From UBA12087 sp964370815 (GTDB lineage Bacteria; Chloroflexota; Anaerolineae; Anaerolineales; Villigracilaceae): 64,000 nucleotides of DNA. Both the position numbers and the translations under genes were made by a program. A model generated the notes under the pieces. The model ran no database searches. It was not told where the DNA came from and worked only from the letters and a program-made list of their open reading frames with translations. Below, piece by piece: positions 18,822-27,300 of this stretch (positions within the stretch are counted from its first letter, which is position 1; every line of letters begins with the position of its first letter). The stretch lies in contig CAYJKQ010000001.1 in the NCBI GenBank assembly GCA_964370815.1, positions 558,001 to 622,000 of the forward strand, written 5' to 3'.

Positions 18822-20099
18822 TTGAACCCTGGTATCTCCTTTGACAGAAATTTTGCCATACAACTTGATCGACAGGATCCATTGGCAATTTACAGAGAAC
18901 AGTTTGTAATTGATAACCCGGACATGATCTATATGGACGGTAATTCATTAGGTCGTTTACCTCTTGCAGTAGTTGAAATGACTAAGAAAGTGGTTTCCCA
19001 AGAGTGGGGAAGCAACCTGATAAGTTCATGGAACCAAGGGTGGTGGGAATCTCCGATTCGAATCGGAGAAAAGATCGCCAAGCTAATAGGAGCCGCCCCC
19101 GGACAAGTGATCGTTTGTGACTCGGTTTCCATTGATCTTTTCAAACTTACGATGGCAGTACTTTCACAACAAACCGGTCGAAAAAAAATTATTACCGATA
19201 CGTTTAATTTTCCATCCGACCTGTATGTTCTGCAGGGGTGCGTAAATTTATTGGGTAATGAACATAGAATTGTACGCATCGGTTCCCGGGATGGCGAGCT
19301 TACTCCTGATTTGGATGCTCTTTATGCAGCCATTGACCAGGATACCGCCCTGGTAACCCTATCTCAAGTTACCTTTAAGAGTGGCTATCTTTATGATATG
19401 GCAGCCATTACTGAAAAAGCCCACCTGGTCGGCGCGTTGGTTCTATGGGATTTATGTCACTCCGTTGGAGCATTGCCGATTGACCTTGATGGTTGTAATG
19501 CCGACTTTGCAGTTGGCTGTACCTATAAATATCTTAATGGAGGACCAGGGTCTCCTGCTTTTATGTTTGTAAGCCATAAGATGCAAAAAAAAGCGAGATC
19601 TCCGATCTGGGGATGGTGGAGCCAAAATGCTCCGTTTTCATTTAACCTTGATTACACTCCAGCTGATGGCATGAAGAAATACCTATCCGGTTCACAACCC
19701 ATCCTGTCCATGCTCAGCCTAGAAGCAGCCCTGGAGCCTCATTTACAGGTTGGAATTTTTCCACTTCGAAGTAAATCCATTCAGTTGGGTGAATATTTTA
19801 TACAATTATCTGACAGAATTCTTTCACCACTTGGATTCGAGCTTGGTTCTCCCCGTAATCCAAATCAACGCGGCAGCCATATCAGTTTGCGCCATCCAGA
19901 AGGATATCGTATCAATCGTGTTCTCATCGATGAACTAAATGTTATTCCTGATTTTAGAGAACCCGATAATATCCGCTATGGTTTGACTCCTCTCTATACC
20001 ACTTTTTGCGATGTCTGGGATGCAATCGAACGAACCCGCCAGGCTGTTGCTGATCAAATATATGAAAGGATCCCCATGTCACGATTAACTGTGACCTGA
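18822..20099 (+). CDS. kynU: Kynureninase
   Basis: A 425-residue fold-type I PLP enzyme that cleaves kynurenine to anthranilate and alanine. Diagnostic pieces are YMDGNSLGRLP, SVSIDLFKL, LWDLCHSVGALPIDLDG and GCTYKYLNGGPGSPAF, the last holding the PLP Lys. The start is TTG after GGAG. It is the last gene of the plus-strand string; no tryptophan dioxygenase or kynurenine formamidase is in the window, so its pathway context is missing here. Confidence 0.92.
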   Translation: MNPGISFDRNFAIQLDRQDPLAIYREQFVIDNPDMIYMDGNSLGRLPLAVVEMTKKVVSQEWGSNLISSWNQGWWESPIRIGEKIAKLIGAAPGQVIVCDSVSIDLFKLTMAVLSQQTGRKKIITDTFNFPSDLYVLQGCVNLLGNEHRIVRIGSRDGELTPDLDALYAAIDQDTALVTLSQVTFKSGYLYDMAAITEKAHLVGALVLWDLCHSVGALPIDLDGCNADFAVGCTYKYLNGGPGSPAFMFVSHKMQKKARSPIWGWWSQNAPFSFNLDYTPADGMKKYLSGSQPILSMLSLEAALEPHLQVGIFPLRSKSIQLGEYFIQLSDRILSPLGFELGSPRNPNQRGSHISLRHPEGYRINRVLIDELNVIPDFREPDNIRYGLTPLYTTFCDVWDAIERTRQAVADQIYERIPMSRLTVT

Positions 20100-20120
20100 A
20101 TTGATAGGATAACTTTAATC

Positions 20121-20154
20121 AAACATGTCGCCGGATTCCAATGGCGATGTTTTT
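20121..20154 (+). terminator. Terminator after kynU
   Basis: AACAT..CGCC (20122-20132, with a two-base bulge) pairs with GGCGATGTT (20143-20151), followed by T's to 20154. It lies between the convergent kynU and MerR genes. Confidence 0.55.
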
Positions 20155-20202
20155 GGTTCACCTGGCTAGATCAAGCAATAATTTATTTCATCAGCTTCTT
20201 TT

Positions 20203-20952
20203 CTATTTTTCAACACTGGCTATATAGATTTTGACAGCTTCCAGCATAAAACCAGCCAATCGTGGATCTATCTTGTCAAAATTTGCTTTGAAACCAGGGT
20301 GATTATTGTAATTTTCAGCCAATGCGACCAGTTGGTTCAGAGAAGGTGTCCAGAAAAAATCCATATGCCTGTGCCAACGTTCCACGCAAGCCTGCACTTC
20401 AGGAGAGGCTGAGCCAAAAGGCATGGCTGCCAAAATATCCCTGTAAACCTCGCTCCCTTCATCCAGGATTTGAGTTTTCTTTTCTGTTGAGTAGCTTTTC
20501 CATAATCGATTGGAAGCTTTAACGATCTCCGGATCATATAATTTTTCAGCCTCAAGCGCATATTTTTCCTGCTCTTCATCACTAAAAGCACTGAATAATT
20601 GTTTATCTGTCATATCCTTTTTTCCTTTTAAATGTAATATTGTTTCATCAACAGTTTGGATCATCCCTTCCAGGTGTGTGATGCGTTCCTGCAAGGCTCC
20701 TTTATGGCTTACGAGTGCAGATTCAACATCAAAACAGGGGGTTTCCATGATCCGGCGAATTTCATCCAGGCTCAGACCAAGCTCTCTATAAAACAGGATC
20801 TGTTGAAGGATAAGCAGGGCTTCTTCGCGATAAATCCTATAGCCATTACTCCTTCTTAAGGACGGTTTGAGAATGGATATCTCATCATAATAATGCAACG
20901 TGCGCACACTGACGCCTGCCAACCTGGATAATTGTTTGACTGTGTATTCCAT
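20203..20952 (-). CDS. MerR-family activator with TipAS effector domain
   Basis: About 249 residues. The N-terminal winged helix has YTVKQLSRLAGVSVRTLHYYDE and GYRIYREEALLILQQI; a dimerisation helix follows (about 75-115); and the C-terminal TipAS domain (about 125-245) includes YNNHPGFKANFDKIDPRLAGFM. TipA-type regulators sense thiopeptides or other multidrug ligands and bend over-long promoters. I start it at the ATG at 20952, not the ATG at 20970, because the latter lies inside the promoter spacer. The promoter just upstream has the MerR architecture, so it probably controls its own gene. Confidence 0.9.
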   Translation of the reverse strand: MEYTVKQLSRLAGVSVRTLHYYDEISILKPSLRRSNGYRIYREEALLILQQILFYRELGLSLDEIRRIMETPCFDVESALVSHKGALQERITHLEGMIQTVDETILHLKGKKDMTDKQLFSAFSDEEQEKYALEAEKLYDPEIVKASNRLWKSYSTEKKTQILDEGSEVYRDILAAMPFGSASPEVQACVERWHRHMDFFWTPSLNQLVALAENYNNHPGFKANFDKIDPRLAGFMLEAVKIYIASVEK

Positions 20953-20958
20953 ATTCGA

Positions 20959-20989
20959 AGAATAAACCATGACGTAACGTTAATGTCAA
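20959..20989 (-). promoter_or_regulatory. MerR-type promoter/operator with 19-bp spacer
   Basis: TTGACA (20989-20984), a 19-base spacer and TATTCT (20964-20959) on the minus strand. The spacer region holds the dyad TGAC...GTCA with a central TAACGTTA. A 19-base spacer with a dyad is the hallmark of MerR-family target promoters. The predicted start of transcription coincides with the ATG at 20952. Confidence 0.65.
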
Positions 20990-21103
20990 GGGTTTTTTCA
21001 CCAAATCCCTTGAATACCTTTGTCGAAAGAACTCTATTCCCATTCAATGAGGTAGAATTAGGAGAATGATCCTGGTTGCTAATAGGAAGAACGATAAGTC
21101 CAC

Positions 21104-21784
21104 ATGAAAATTGATATCCTTTATGAAGATCCTGACCTTGTGGTGGTTAATAAGCCATGCGGTGTTTCTGTGATCCCAGAAGGATGGGATCATGATGCCC
21201 CTTGTTTGATCAAATTGCTTGAACCTGATTTTGGAAGATTGTGGGTCGTGCATCGGTTGGATAAAATCACCAGTGGAGTTTTCCTCATGGCACGAAATGC
21301 TGATTCTCACAGAGATATCAATATCCAATTTGAACAACACAGAGTCGTAAAAAAATACCACACCATTCTTGTCGGAGTACCTGCCTGGATACAATACCAC
21401 GCCTCTCAACCCCTCAGATCGAATTCTGGGCATAATCACCGTACGGTTGTGGACAGGTTAAAAGGCAAACAAGCCTCGACCCATTTTAGAGTGTTGATGT
21501 CTTCCAAAGATCATATTGTTGCTGAAGCTTCTCCCGAAACAGGTCGAACCCATCAGATCCGTGCACATGCTGCGGCATCAGGTCACCCCATCCTTGCAGA
21601 CAGCCTCTATGGAGCCCCACTGACAAACATAATTTCCCGTCCAGCTCTCCATGCCCATTCTTTGCAATTCACGAAGCCAGCAACCCAGGAAATCCTGGTC
21701 TTCTCTGCAGTATACCCGACCGATTTCCAGAAAGCATTGATTCAATTGAAACTCTCAAATAACTTGACTGCCTCCGACTCATAA
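21104..21784 (+). CDS. RluA-family pseudouridine synthase
   Basis: A 226-residue RNA pseudouridine synthase. The catalytic Asp is in HRLDKITSGVFLMAR near residue 50, with VVVNKPCGVSVIPEG before it and ETGRTHQIRAHAAASGHPILAD after. No S4 domain is present, so it resembles the shorter RluA type acting on rRNA or tRNA; the target uridine cannot be predicted. Confidence 0.9.
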   Translation: MKIDILYEDPDLVVVNKPCGVSVIPEGWDHDAPCLIKLLEPDFGRLWVVHRLDKITSGVFLMARNADSHRDINIQFEQHRVVKKYHTILVGVPAWIQYHASQPLRSNSGHNHRTVVDRLKGKQASTHFRVLMSSKDHIVAEASPETGRTHQIRAHAAASGHPILADSLYGAPLTNIISRPALHAHSLQFTKPATQEILVFSAVYPTDFQKALIQLKLSNNLTASDS

Positions 21785-21875
21785 TCCTGTTGTCAATTCC
21801 CTGTGTCCTGCATTGACAGATTTGTTGGTTGACAAAATATTACTTTATTGGGAAATAATTGAAACTACTTGGATG

Positions 21876-21881
21876 TATAAT
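21876..21881 (+). promoter_or_regulatory. -10 box (TATAAT) directly before the gene at 21888
   Basis: A perfect TATAAT ends six bases before the ATG at 21888, with no ribosome binding site between. Confidence 0.4.
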
Positions 21882-21887
21882 TATCGA

Positions 21888-22250
21888 ATGGATTTTTTCA
21901 ATATTGATCCGGATCTGAAGCGTTTTCTCCCGGAGGAAACCCACATAATTCTTCTGGAAGTGAAGCCATACGAAGACGGTCGTCGTATTCGTATCTTCCT
22001 GGAAATTACTCCTTTTCTGAAGCCCCCTTTTATTGAATTTACCCTGACCGATGCGGATGGCATGGACGCTGGCTCAGCCAGCATTATCGAACCGCCACGT
22101 TGGAAGCATGAACTTACCATGCATATTAAATATTCAAAACAGATAGAAGGTGAGTTCCAACTTACTGCACGCCTTTTTTATCCCGAAATTGAAGATCAGG
22201 ATAGACGTGTTATTACTTTTAATCTTCCAAGTACGAATTCTGAAGCATGA
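21888..22250 (+). CDS. Hypothetical beta-rich protein
   Basis: About 120 residues from the ATG at 21888 (MDFFNIDPDLKRFLPEE...). I do not recognise the family. The sequence alternates hydrophobic and charged residues (EVKPYEDGRRIRIFLEITPF, PPRWKHELTMHIKY), suggesting an all-beta fold such as an immunoglobulin-like domain. In-frame ATG and TTG codons upstream (21873, 21813) are possible starts. Its TGA overlaps the ATG of a tiny lipoprotein gene in ATGA. Confidence 0.65.
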   Translation: MDFFNIDPDLKRFLPEETHIILLEVKPYEDGRRIRIFLEITPFLKPPFIEFTLTDADGMDAGSASIIEPPRWKHELTMHIKYSKQIEGEFQLTARLFYPEIEDQDRRVITFNLPSTNSEA

Positions 22251-22369
22251 CAACCCGATCCAAATTCCGAAAATCATTGGTCTGGATAACATTTCCATTG
22301 CTGTTGTCTTTTCTCTTTGGTTGCATCGGTTATAAAACCGCTTCAGATAAATTCTTCTATATCCCTTAA
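22247..22369 (+). CDS. Tiny putative lipoprotein (40 residues)
   Basis: A 40-residue frame beginning in the ATGA overlap with the previous stop. It has a basic N-terminus (residues 1-9 with several Arg and Lys), a hydrophobic core (about 10-24) and the lipobox FLFGC with Cys at residue 26, followed by only 14 residues. Signal, lipobox and overlap together suggest a real small lipoprotein, but a truncated remnant of a longer one is equally possible. Confidence 0.45.
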   Translation: MTTRSKFRKSLVWITFPLLLSFLFGCIGYKTASDKFFYIP

Positions 22370-22742
22370 AGAATAAAAATTCAGATCATTCCTGTAAACA
22401 TCTCTTACTTTACCTTTCGAGGAATGCTTGGGTTTGGTTCCTCACCTCCCCCGACAGGCAAAATGGATGTTTTCTTCACCCCAACTCGATATTTCTAAGT
22501 TCCAAGCTCGACCCAATTCCGTTCGAAACCAACAGAAATACCTGAAACAATTGATGTTAACAAAGTTGTTTAGTATTTTCCCTTGCCCTGCCCCGCAAGG
22601 GGTCTTATAATCATCTTCGGTATCTTTTCACTAATCCGGGTGAGTTGGGAGGTCGTTTGTGTGCCAGGCATACGTACACCCACCTGTCCCCCCTTTATAA
22701 AGGGTACAATATATAGAAGTATCATTATCGTGGAGGCTTCAT
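22370..22742 (+). other. Intergenic region before lepB
   Basis: No gene is supported. It holds a hairpin GAGGAA...TTCCTC (about 22420-22444), a CCCCGCAAGGGG hairpin near 22592 and a TACAAT -10-like box at 22705-22710 upstream of the lepB ribosome binding site. Confidence 0.5.
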
Positions 22743-23330
22743 TTGTCTGAATTTAATCCTGAGATCGAAATCCTGCCCGAAGTCCAAACCAAGGGGACGG
22801 ACTTCAAACATTTTTTTCTCGATCTGCTCGAAACATTGATCCTGGCGGTTATCCTGTTCCTAGTCATCAACACGGTGTCAGCACGAGTGCGTGTGGATGG
22901 CTTCTCGATGCGCCCGACACTTGAGGATGGCGAATTCATCCTCGTCAACCGCCTGGCTTATAAATTTGGCGACCCCAAGCGCGGAGAGATTATCGTTTTC
23001 CGATCGCCCGTGGTGCCCGACGAAGACCTGATCAAGCGTGTCATCGGTCTGCCTGGTGATGAGATCGAGGTGAATGCTGGTGTTGTTTACGTTAATGGCA
23101 GCCCATTGATTGAACCTTATATCGCCGCCTTACCCATCTACTCCGGCAAGTGGCAGGTTGTGGATGGCTATTTGTTTGTGCTGGGGGACAACCGTAATGA
23201 TTCATCCGATTCACATAGTTGGGGGTTGGTGCCGATGCAAAACGTGGTTGGCAGATCAATTCTGATCTACTGGCCATTTAACGAATGGGATATGTTAAAC
23301 CATAATATAATAACTGCGATGGTTCCATAA
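22743..23330 (+). CDS. lepB: Signal peptidase I
   Basis: A 195-residue serine protease that removes signal peptides at the outer face of the membrane. A transmembrane anchor spans about 27-46; the catalytic Ser is residue 55 in FSMRPTL and the Lys is residue 98 in LIKRVIGLPGDE; box E is LGDNRNDSSDSHSWG. The start is TTG with GGAGG six bases before it. Confidence 0.93.
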   Translation: MSEFNPEIEILPEVQTKGTDFKHFFLDLLETLILAVILFLVINTVSARVRVDGFSMRPTLEDGEFILVNRLAYKFGDPKRGEIIVFRSPVVPDEDLIKRVIGLPGDEIEVNAGVVYVNGSPLIEPYIAALPIYSGKWQVVDGYLFVLGDNRNDSSDSHSWGLVPMQNVVGRSILIYWPFNEWDMLNHNIITAMVP

Positions 23331-23395
23331 ATGGGTTTCGAAAACCAATCATCTTTGACAGGTTTAACAGACTTCTAATTAAAAAGGTTCAATCT

Positions 23396-23683
23396 ATGAG
23401 CGCACCTCAAACTACCCGCGATTATCCATGCAGCGAATGTTCCGCAGGCATAATGCACCTGGAATATATCACCTACTTCACCTGGCTGAGCGAAGAACTG
23501 ATCACTGTGCCAAATTTCCCGGCCTGGATCTGTGATGTATGCGGTCGACGCGAATATGATCAAAAGGCACGTGTCTGGTTGACCGCCTTGTTGAATCCCG
23601 AAACCGGCAAGAATAACACCAACAAGATCCCTGTCCGCCCGGTTATACTCAAATGCCCCTTTGCAAGACCAACGCCCGATTAA
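23396..23683 (+). CDS. YgiT-type zinc-finger protein
   Basis: A 95-residue protein with two CxxC pairs, Cys12/Cys15 and Cys46/Cys49, spaced as in YgiT-type zinc fingers found in antitoxin MqsA relatives. No helix-turn-helix domain follows and no toxin gene is adjacent, so an antitoxin role is unsupported. It follows lepB by 65 bases; AAAAAGG lies upstream of the ATG. Confidence 0.7.
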   Translation: MSAPQTTRDYPCSECSAGIMHLEYITYFTWLSEELITVPNFPAWICDVCGRREYDQKARVWLTALLNPETGKNNTNKIPVRPVILKCPFARPTPD

Positions 23684-23809
23684 GCGAGCCTTAAGCCGAG
23701 GGATTCCAGCTCGCATGCAGAGATTTATCACCCAATCTGAAATAATATTCGTACTTGTGTAACAAGAACAGTGAAACAAGAAAGTTCCAAATTTCACCCG
23801 TAAATTGCC

Positions 23810-23838
23810 TTGACCTGATATCAACTGGATGGTAAAAT
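23810..23838 (+). promoter_or_regulatory. Promoter of the tRNA-Glu gene
   Basis: TTGACC (23810-23815), a 17-base spacer and TAAAAT (23833-23838). The tRNA begins at 23856, about ten bases after the expected transcription start. Confidence 0.6.
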
Positions 23839-23855
23839 CCGTCCGCTCAAGATAA

Positions 23856-23928
23856 GCCCCCATCGTCTAGTGGACCAGGACGTAGCCCTTTCAAGGCTCA
23901 AACCGGAGTTCGAATCTCCGTGGGGGCA
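23856..23928 (+). tRNA. tRNA-Glu (anticodon TTC)
   Basis: The acceptor stem GCCCCCA/TGGGGGC (23856-23862 and 23921-23927) closes a full cloverleaf. The anticodon loop CTTTCAA gives anticodon TTC, and the T-arm is CCGGAG TTCGAAT CTCCG. The bases after the discriminator are CC and then the assembly gap, so the 3' CCA is probably encoded but cut by the gap. Confidence 0.93.
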
Positions 23929-23930
23929 CC

Positions 23931-24030
23931 NNNNNNNNNNNNNNNNNNNNNNNNNNNNNNNNNNNNNNNNNNNNNNNNNNNNNNNNNNNNNNNNNNNNNN
24001 NNNNNNNNNNNNNNNNNNNNNNNNNNNNNN
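23931..24030. other. Assembly gap (100 N)
   Basis: A run of exactly 100 N, a conventional scaffold-gap placeholder. It falls at the 3' end of tRNA-Glu and before tRNA-derived sequence, so repeats probably broke the assembly here. Confidence 0.98.
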
Positions 24031-24071
24031 TCTCCGTGCCCCCTGTCGGGGATGCTGCGCTAGGGGCACCA
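24031..24071 (+). pseudogene. 3' end of a second tRNA-Glu interrupted by a 24-base hairpin insert
   Basis: Immediately right of the gap, TCTCCGTG (24031-24038) and GGGGCACCA (24063-24071) match the T-arm and acceptor end of the tRNA-Glu at 23856, but 24 bases (24039-24062, CCCCC-TGTC-GGGGATG and more) separate them. The insert resembles the one in the repeats at 24111-24261. The 5' part would lie in the gap. Confidence 0.5.
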
Positions 24072-24079
24072 AATTAATG

Positions 24080-24100
24080 AACCGCCCAAGAAGCGGTTTT
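24080..24100 (+). terminator. Terminator after the tRNA region
   Basis: AACCGC (24080-24085), a seven-base loop, GCGGTT (24093-24098) and a short T run. Confidence 0.5.
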
Positions 24101-24107
24101 ATGTTTA

Positions 24108-24261
24108 AAACCGGAGCCCCCGCAAGGGGATGATATTCGAATCTCCGTGGGGGTATAGATTTCAAACCGGAGCCCCCGGTAGGGGATGTTATTCGAATCT
24201 CCGTGGGAGCACAGATTTCAAACCGAAGCCCCCGGTAGGGGACGTTATTTGAATCTCCATG
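24108..24261 (+). repeat. Three 56-bp tandem repeats derived from the tRNA-Glu T-arm
   Basis: Units begin at 24111, 24167 and 24223, an exact 56-base period. Each has CCGGAG (CCGAAG in the third), an insert CCCCC-NNNN-GGGG(A)(T/C)G.TA, then TTCGAATCTCCGTGGGGG or a decayed form. Without the insert, the unit is the T-arm and 3' acceptor strand of the adjacent tRNA-Glu. The third copy is the most degenerate. Confidence 0.75.
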
Positions 24262-24310
24262 ACCAGCTAATCATAGTTTTTCGATTTCAGGTATAAATAG
24301 CCGAATGAAA

Positions 24311-24336
24311 AACCCGCTTGAAAATCAAGCGGTTTT
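24311..24336 (-). terminator. Terminator of the HD-GYP gene
   Basis: AACCCGCTTGA and TCAAGCGGTT form a stem with one bulged C and a three-base loop; read on the minus strand it ends in GTTTTTC. It lies about 20 bases past the stop at 24357. Confidence 0.6.
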
Positions 24337-24356
24337 GATTGATCCAAACGGATGGG

Positions 24357-27300
24357 TTACTCGATCGCAGTATATAATAACGGTTCGGTATTGATCAATT
24401 CTTCAAATATTTCCACCACACGCGGGTCAAATTGTTTACCAGACTGGGAGCGGATATAAGCCCGTACTTTTTCGTTCGTCCAGGCTCCCCGATAACGGCG
24501 CTTTGACCGTAAAGCATCCCAAACATCCACCACCGCGAATATGCGTGCCTCCAATGGGATGTCCTCGCCGCTGATCCCTTCCGGATAACCAGACCCATCC
24601 CAGCATTCGTGGTGATAATATGGGATATTCAAAGCCGGTTTTAAATAGGCGATGGATGATAACAGCTTTTTGGCATTTACTGGATGCTGGCGCATAATCT
24701 CCCATTCTTCCTCATCCAGCGCATCCGCTTTCAACAGAACCTTGTCTGGAATAGGCATTTTTCCAATATCATGCAGCAAGGAGCCGCGCCGAATTTGGAT
24801 CAGATCTGCTTCACTCACACCCATTGCCTGAGCCAGGCGCAAAGTTACTTTTGTAACACGCTGGGTATGACCTTCCGTTTCGCTGTCACGCAGCTCCAAG
24901 GCGCTTGACCAACCCATGATTGTTGTATCATAAGCCTGCATCAACTCCATATTCGAGCTTTTCAATTCGGACACCAATTGTGCATTATCGATCGCTATAG
25001 CAGCCTGACCGGCAAAGGCATTCAGGAAACTCATCCAATCAGGAGTGACATCCAGAACGGAGCGATGAAATATTTCCAATACTCCTTTAAGCTGATCTTT
25101 CGCCACCAGGGGTACTCCATAATAAACCTCAAATCCTTCGGATCTAAAAAAAGGTGATCGCAGAAATTCTGAATTGATCGTACGCATATGGTCAACGTGA
25201 ACGATCTTCTTATTTAATCCAGCCATTCCAGCATAACCTTGCCCCAGCATTAAATGGGTACTTTGGAGAGCATTGGTATGAAAACCGATCCCCGAGGCAT
25301 AATTTAGCATCTGTGAACCAGGATCAAATATCAACACAGCAGAAGCATCCACACCCAGTTGGGACCTGGTTTTTTCCAACAAAATGTTCAAAATAAAATT
25401 CAGATCAACACTGGAAGTGATAGCCTGATCGATCAAATGCAGCGCTTGTACTTGCATCAGATTATGACTGGTTTCTTCAAATAAACGGGTGTTATTAAGT
25501 GCAGTAGCAGCGCGTTCTGCCAGTAATTGACTGGCATTTATCTCCTCATTAGCTGGTTTGTAAGGGCTGTTGTTGCTAAGTGTCAGGAAACCGATTGTTA
25601 TATCATCAATTACCATCGGATAAGCAAAGAAAGATTTAATCTCTTTATTTACTAACACCTCGCGAAGTTTCGGTGCGTCCCTTTCAATATTGGGAATGAT
25701 AATGGGATCACCACTTGCGATCGAGCGCTGGAACGAAGGCGATGAGAGAATTTCGCTAAGATCCTCAAATGCACCCTCTGGCAAACCGTACTGGGCTGCC
25801 AGGCTGACTTTCTTCATCATTTTATCTAATGCCATCACTGTGCAAGTGCTACATTCCATAATCCTTGCAGCAGCAATAACCAGTTTGTCCAACATCATCT
25901 GTTCATTCCGAATAGCTGTCAACTCGATCCCCAACCTGGTTATTTCTGCTAACCTGGAAGCCCGTCTTTTTTCAGCGGCATACAACCTGGAGTTGACAAT
26001 AGATATAGCCACCTCATCAGCAATGGTTGAGAGCAATTCCTGATCGACCAATGAATAGGCATTTGGTGTATACATTTGAACAGAGATAACGCCTAAAACC
26101 TCTCCACCAAAAAGGACCGGCACACCAAGCCAGGAAGCAGGCAAATCCATCGTTCCCCATTTTTCAGCAGAGGGAAGATGCTCTTGCTCTTTTACTAGAT
26201 CCCGGATCAATAATGGTTTTTTATTCTTGATCACATTGGCTGTTAATCCCGAGCCCAAGGTTTGTTTATAAGACTCTTCCCGCGTACCTTTATCCATATT
26301 GATCTTGAATTCAAGTTCATTATTAGCATTATCATAAAGTGCAATAAAAAATGCGTCAGAGAGGATGGCTTTTGTGATCTCATGGAAAATGATCTCCAGC
26401 AGATCATCCAGGTTGAGGGTTGAACTAAGCGCATTGGAGATTGTGTTTAACAAAGACAGGCGTTCTGCCTGCTGAAGGATCTTTTCCTGAGCTCGCTTGC
26501 TTTCTATAGCCATGGCCACTTGCGTGGAAACAAATGTGAGCAGGTCTGCATGTGCATCCTCGAAACGCACGCCTTCCGTATAGGATTGAGTGACCATTGC
26601 CCCGATCGTCTTTTCCTGGCTGATCAACGGGACTCCCAACCAGTCCACAGAGTTGGTGCCCACCAGCTCCACTTCTCCCGCCTGCAACAGCTTTTGGAAT
26701 TCCTCTGGAGATGCAAATAGTGTTTTTCCAGTTCTTAATACATAACCTGTCAAACCTTTTCCCGCTTTTTGGGGTGAAGGAATTTCATCGTATTGATCCC
26801 GATAATAAGGGTATGTCACCAGATCATCTACCGGATTATAGAGGGCAATAAAGAAATTCTTAATCGGCATCAACTTTCCCAGGATTTTATGTATGGCTTC
26901 ATACAGGACGTCCAGGTTGTCGCTGAGAATTGCAGCTTGAGAAATGGCGTATATGGCAGATTGCAATTTCTCAGCCTGCTTGCGTTCCGTGATGTCAATA
27001 ACAGAGCCTTCGTAATATTTAATGGTCCCATCTTCTCCCCAGATCACCCTGGCATTCTCGCTAACATTTACCAGGGACCCGTCTTTTCGCACCCATTCCC
27101 CCTCGAGATCCCGAATCTCACCTTCCTGCACGATCCTATCTTTAAAGATCTGCCGTGGAGAATGAGGCGAAAAACCTTCCTGTTCCAGGTTGCGCGTTGC
27201 AAGATCTTCCACTGAAGAAAATCCAACAATTTTCAAAAATGCCGGGTTTGCTGCCAGAATTCGACCGTCCGGTGTCGTCCGGTAAATACCGACTTGAGCA

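Noticed and set aside
22315..22333. 19-base identity (CTTTGGTTGCATCGGTTAT) with 45922-45940, both coding FGCIGY in frame
   Set aside because: Flanks show no similarity and the two proteins are unrelated; probably chance, though I record it because both lie in membrane-inserted N-termini.
22370..22742. Possible SRP, 6S or RNase P RNA in the lepB upstream region
   Set aside because: A few hairpins exist but none of the conserved signature sequences of these RNAs was found.
23396..23683. MqsA-type antitoxin
   Set aside because: Only the zinc-finger half is present; there is no HTH domain and no toxin gene beside it.
23684..23715. Hairpin GCGAGC/GCTCGC after the zinc-finger gene as a terminator
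   Set aside because: Only six pairs, a large loop and no T run.
24031..24261. CRISPR array
   Set aside because: Repeats are directly abutting and tRNA-derived, with no unique spacers and no cas genes.
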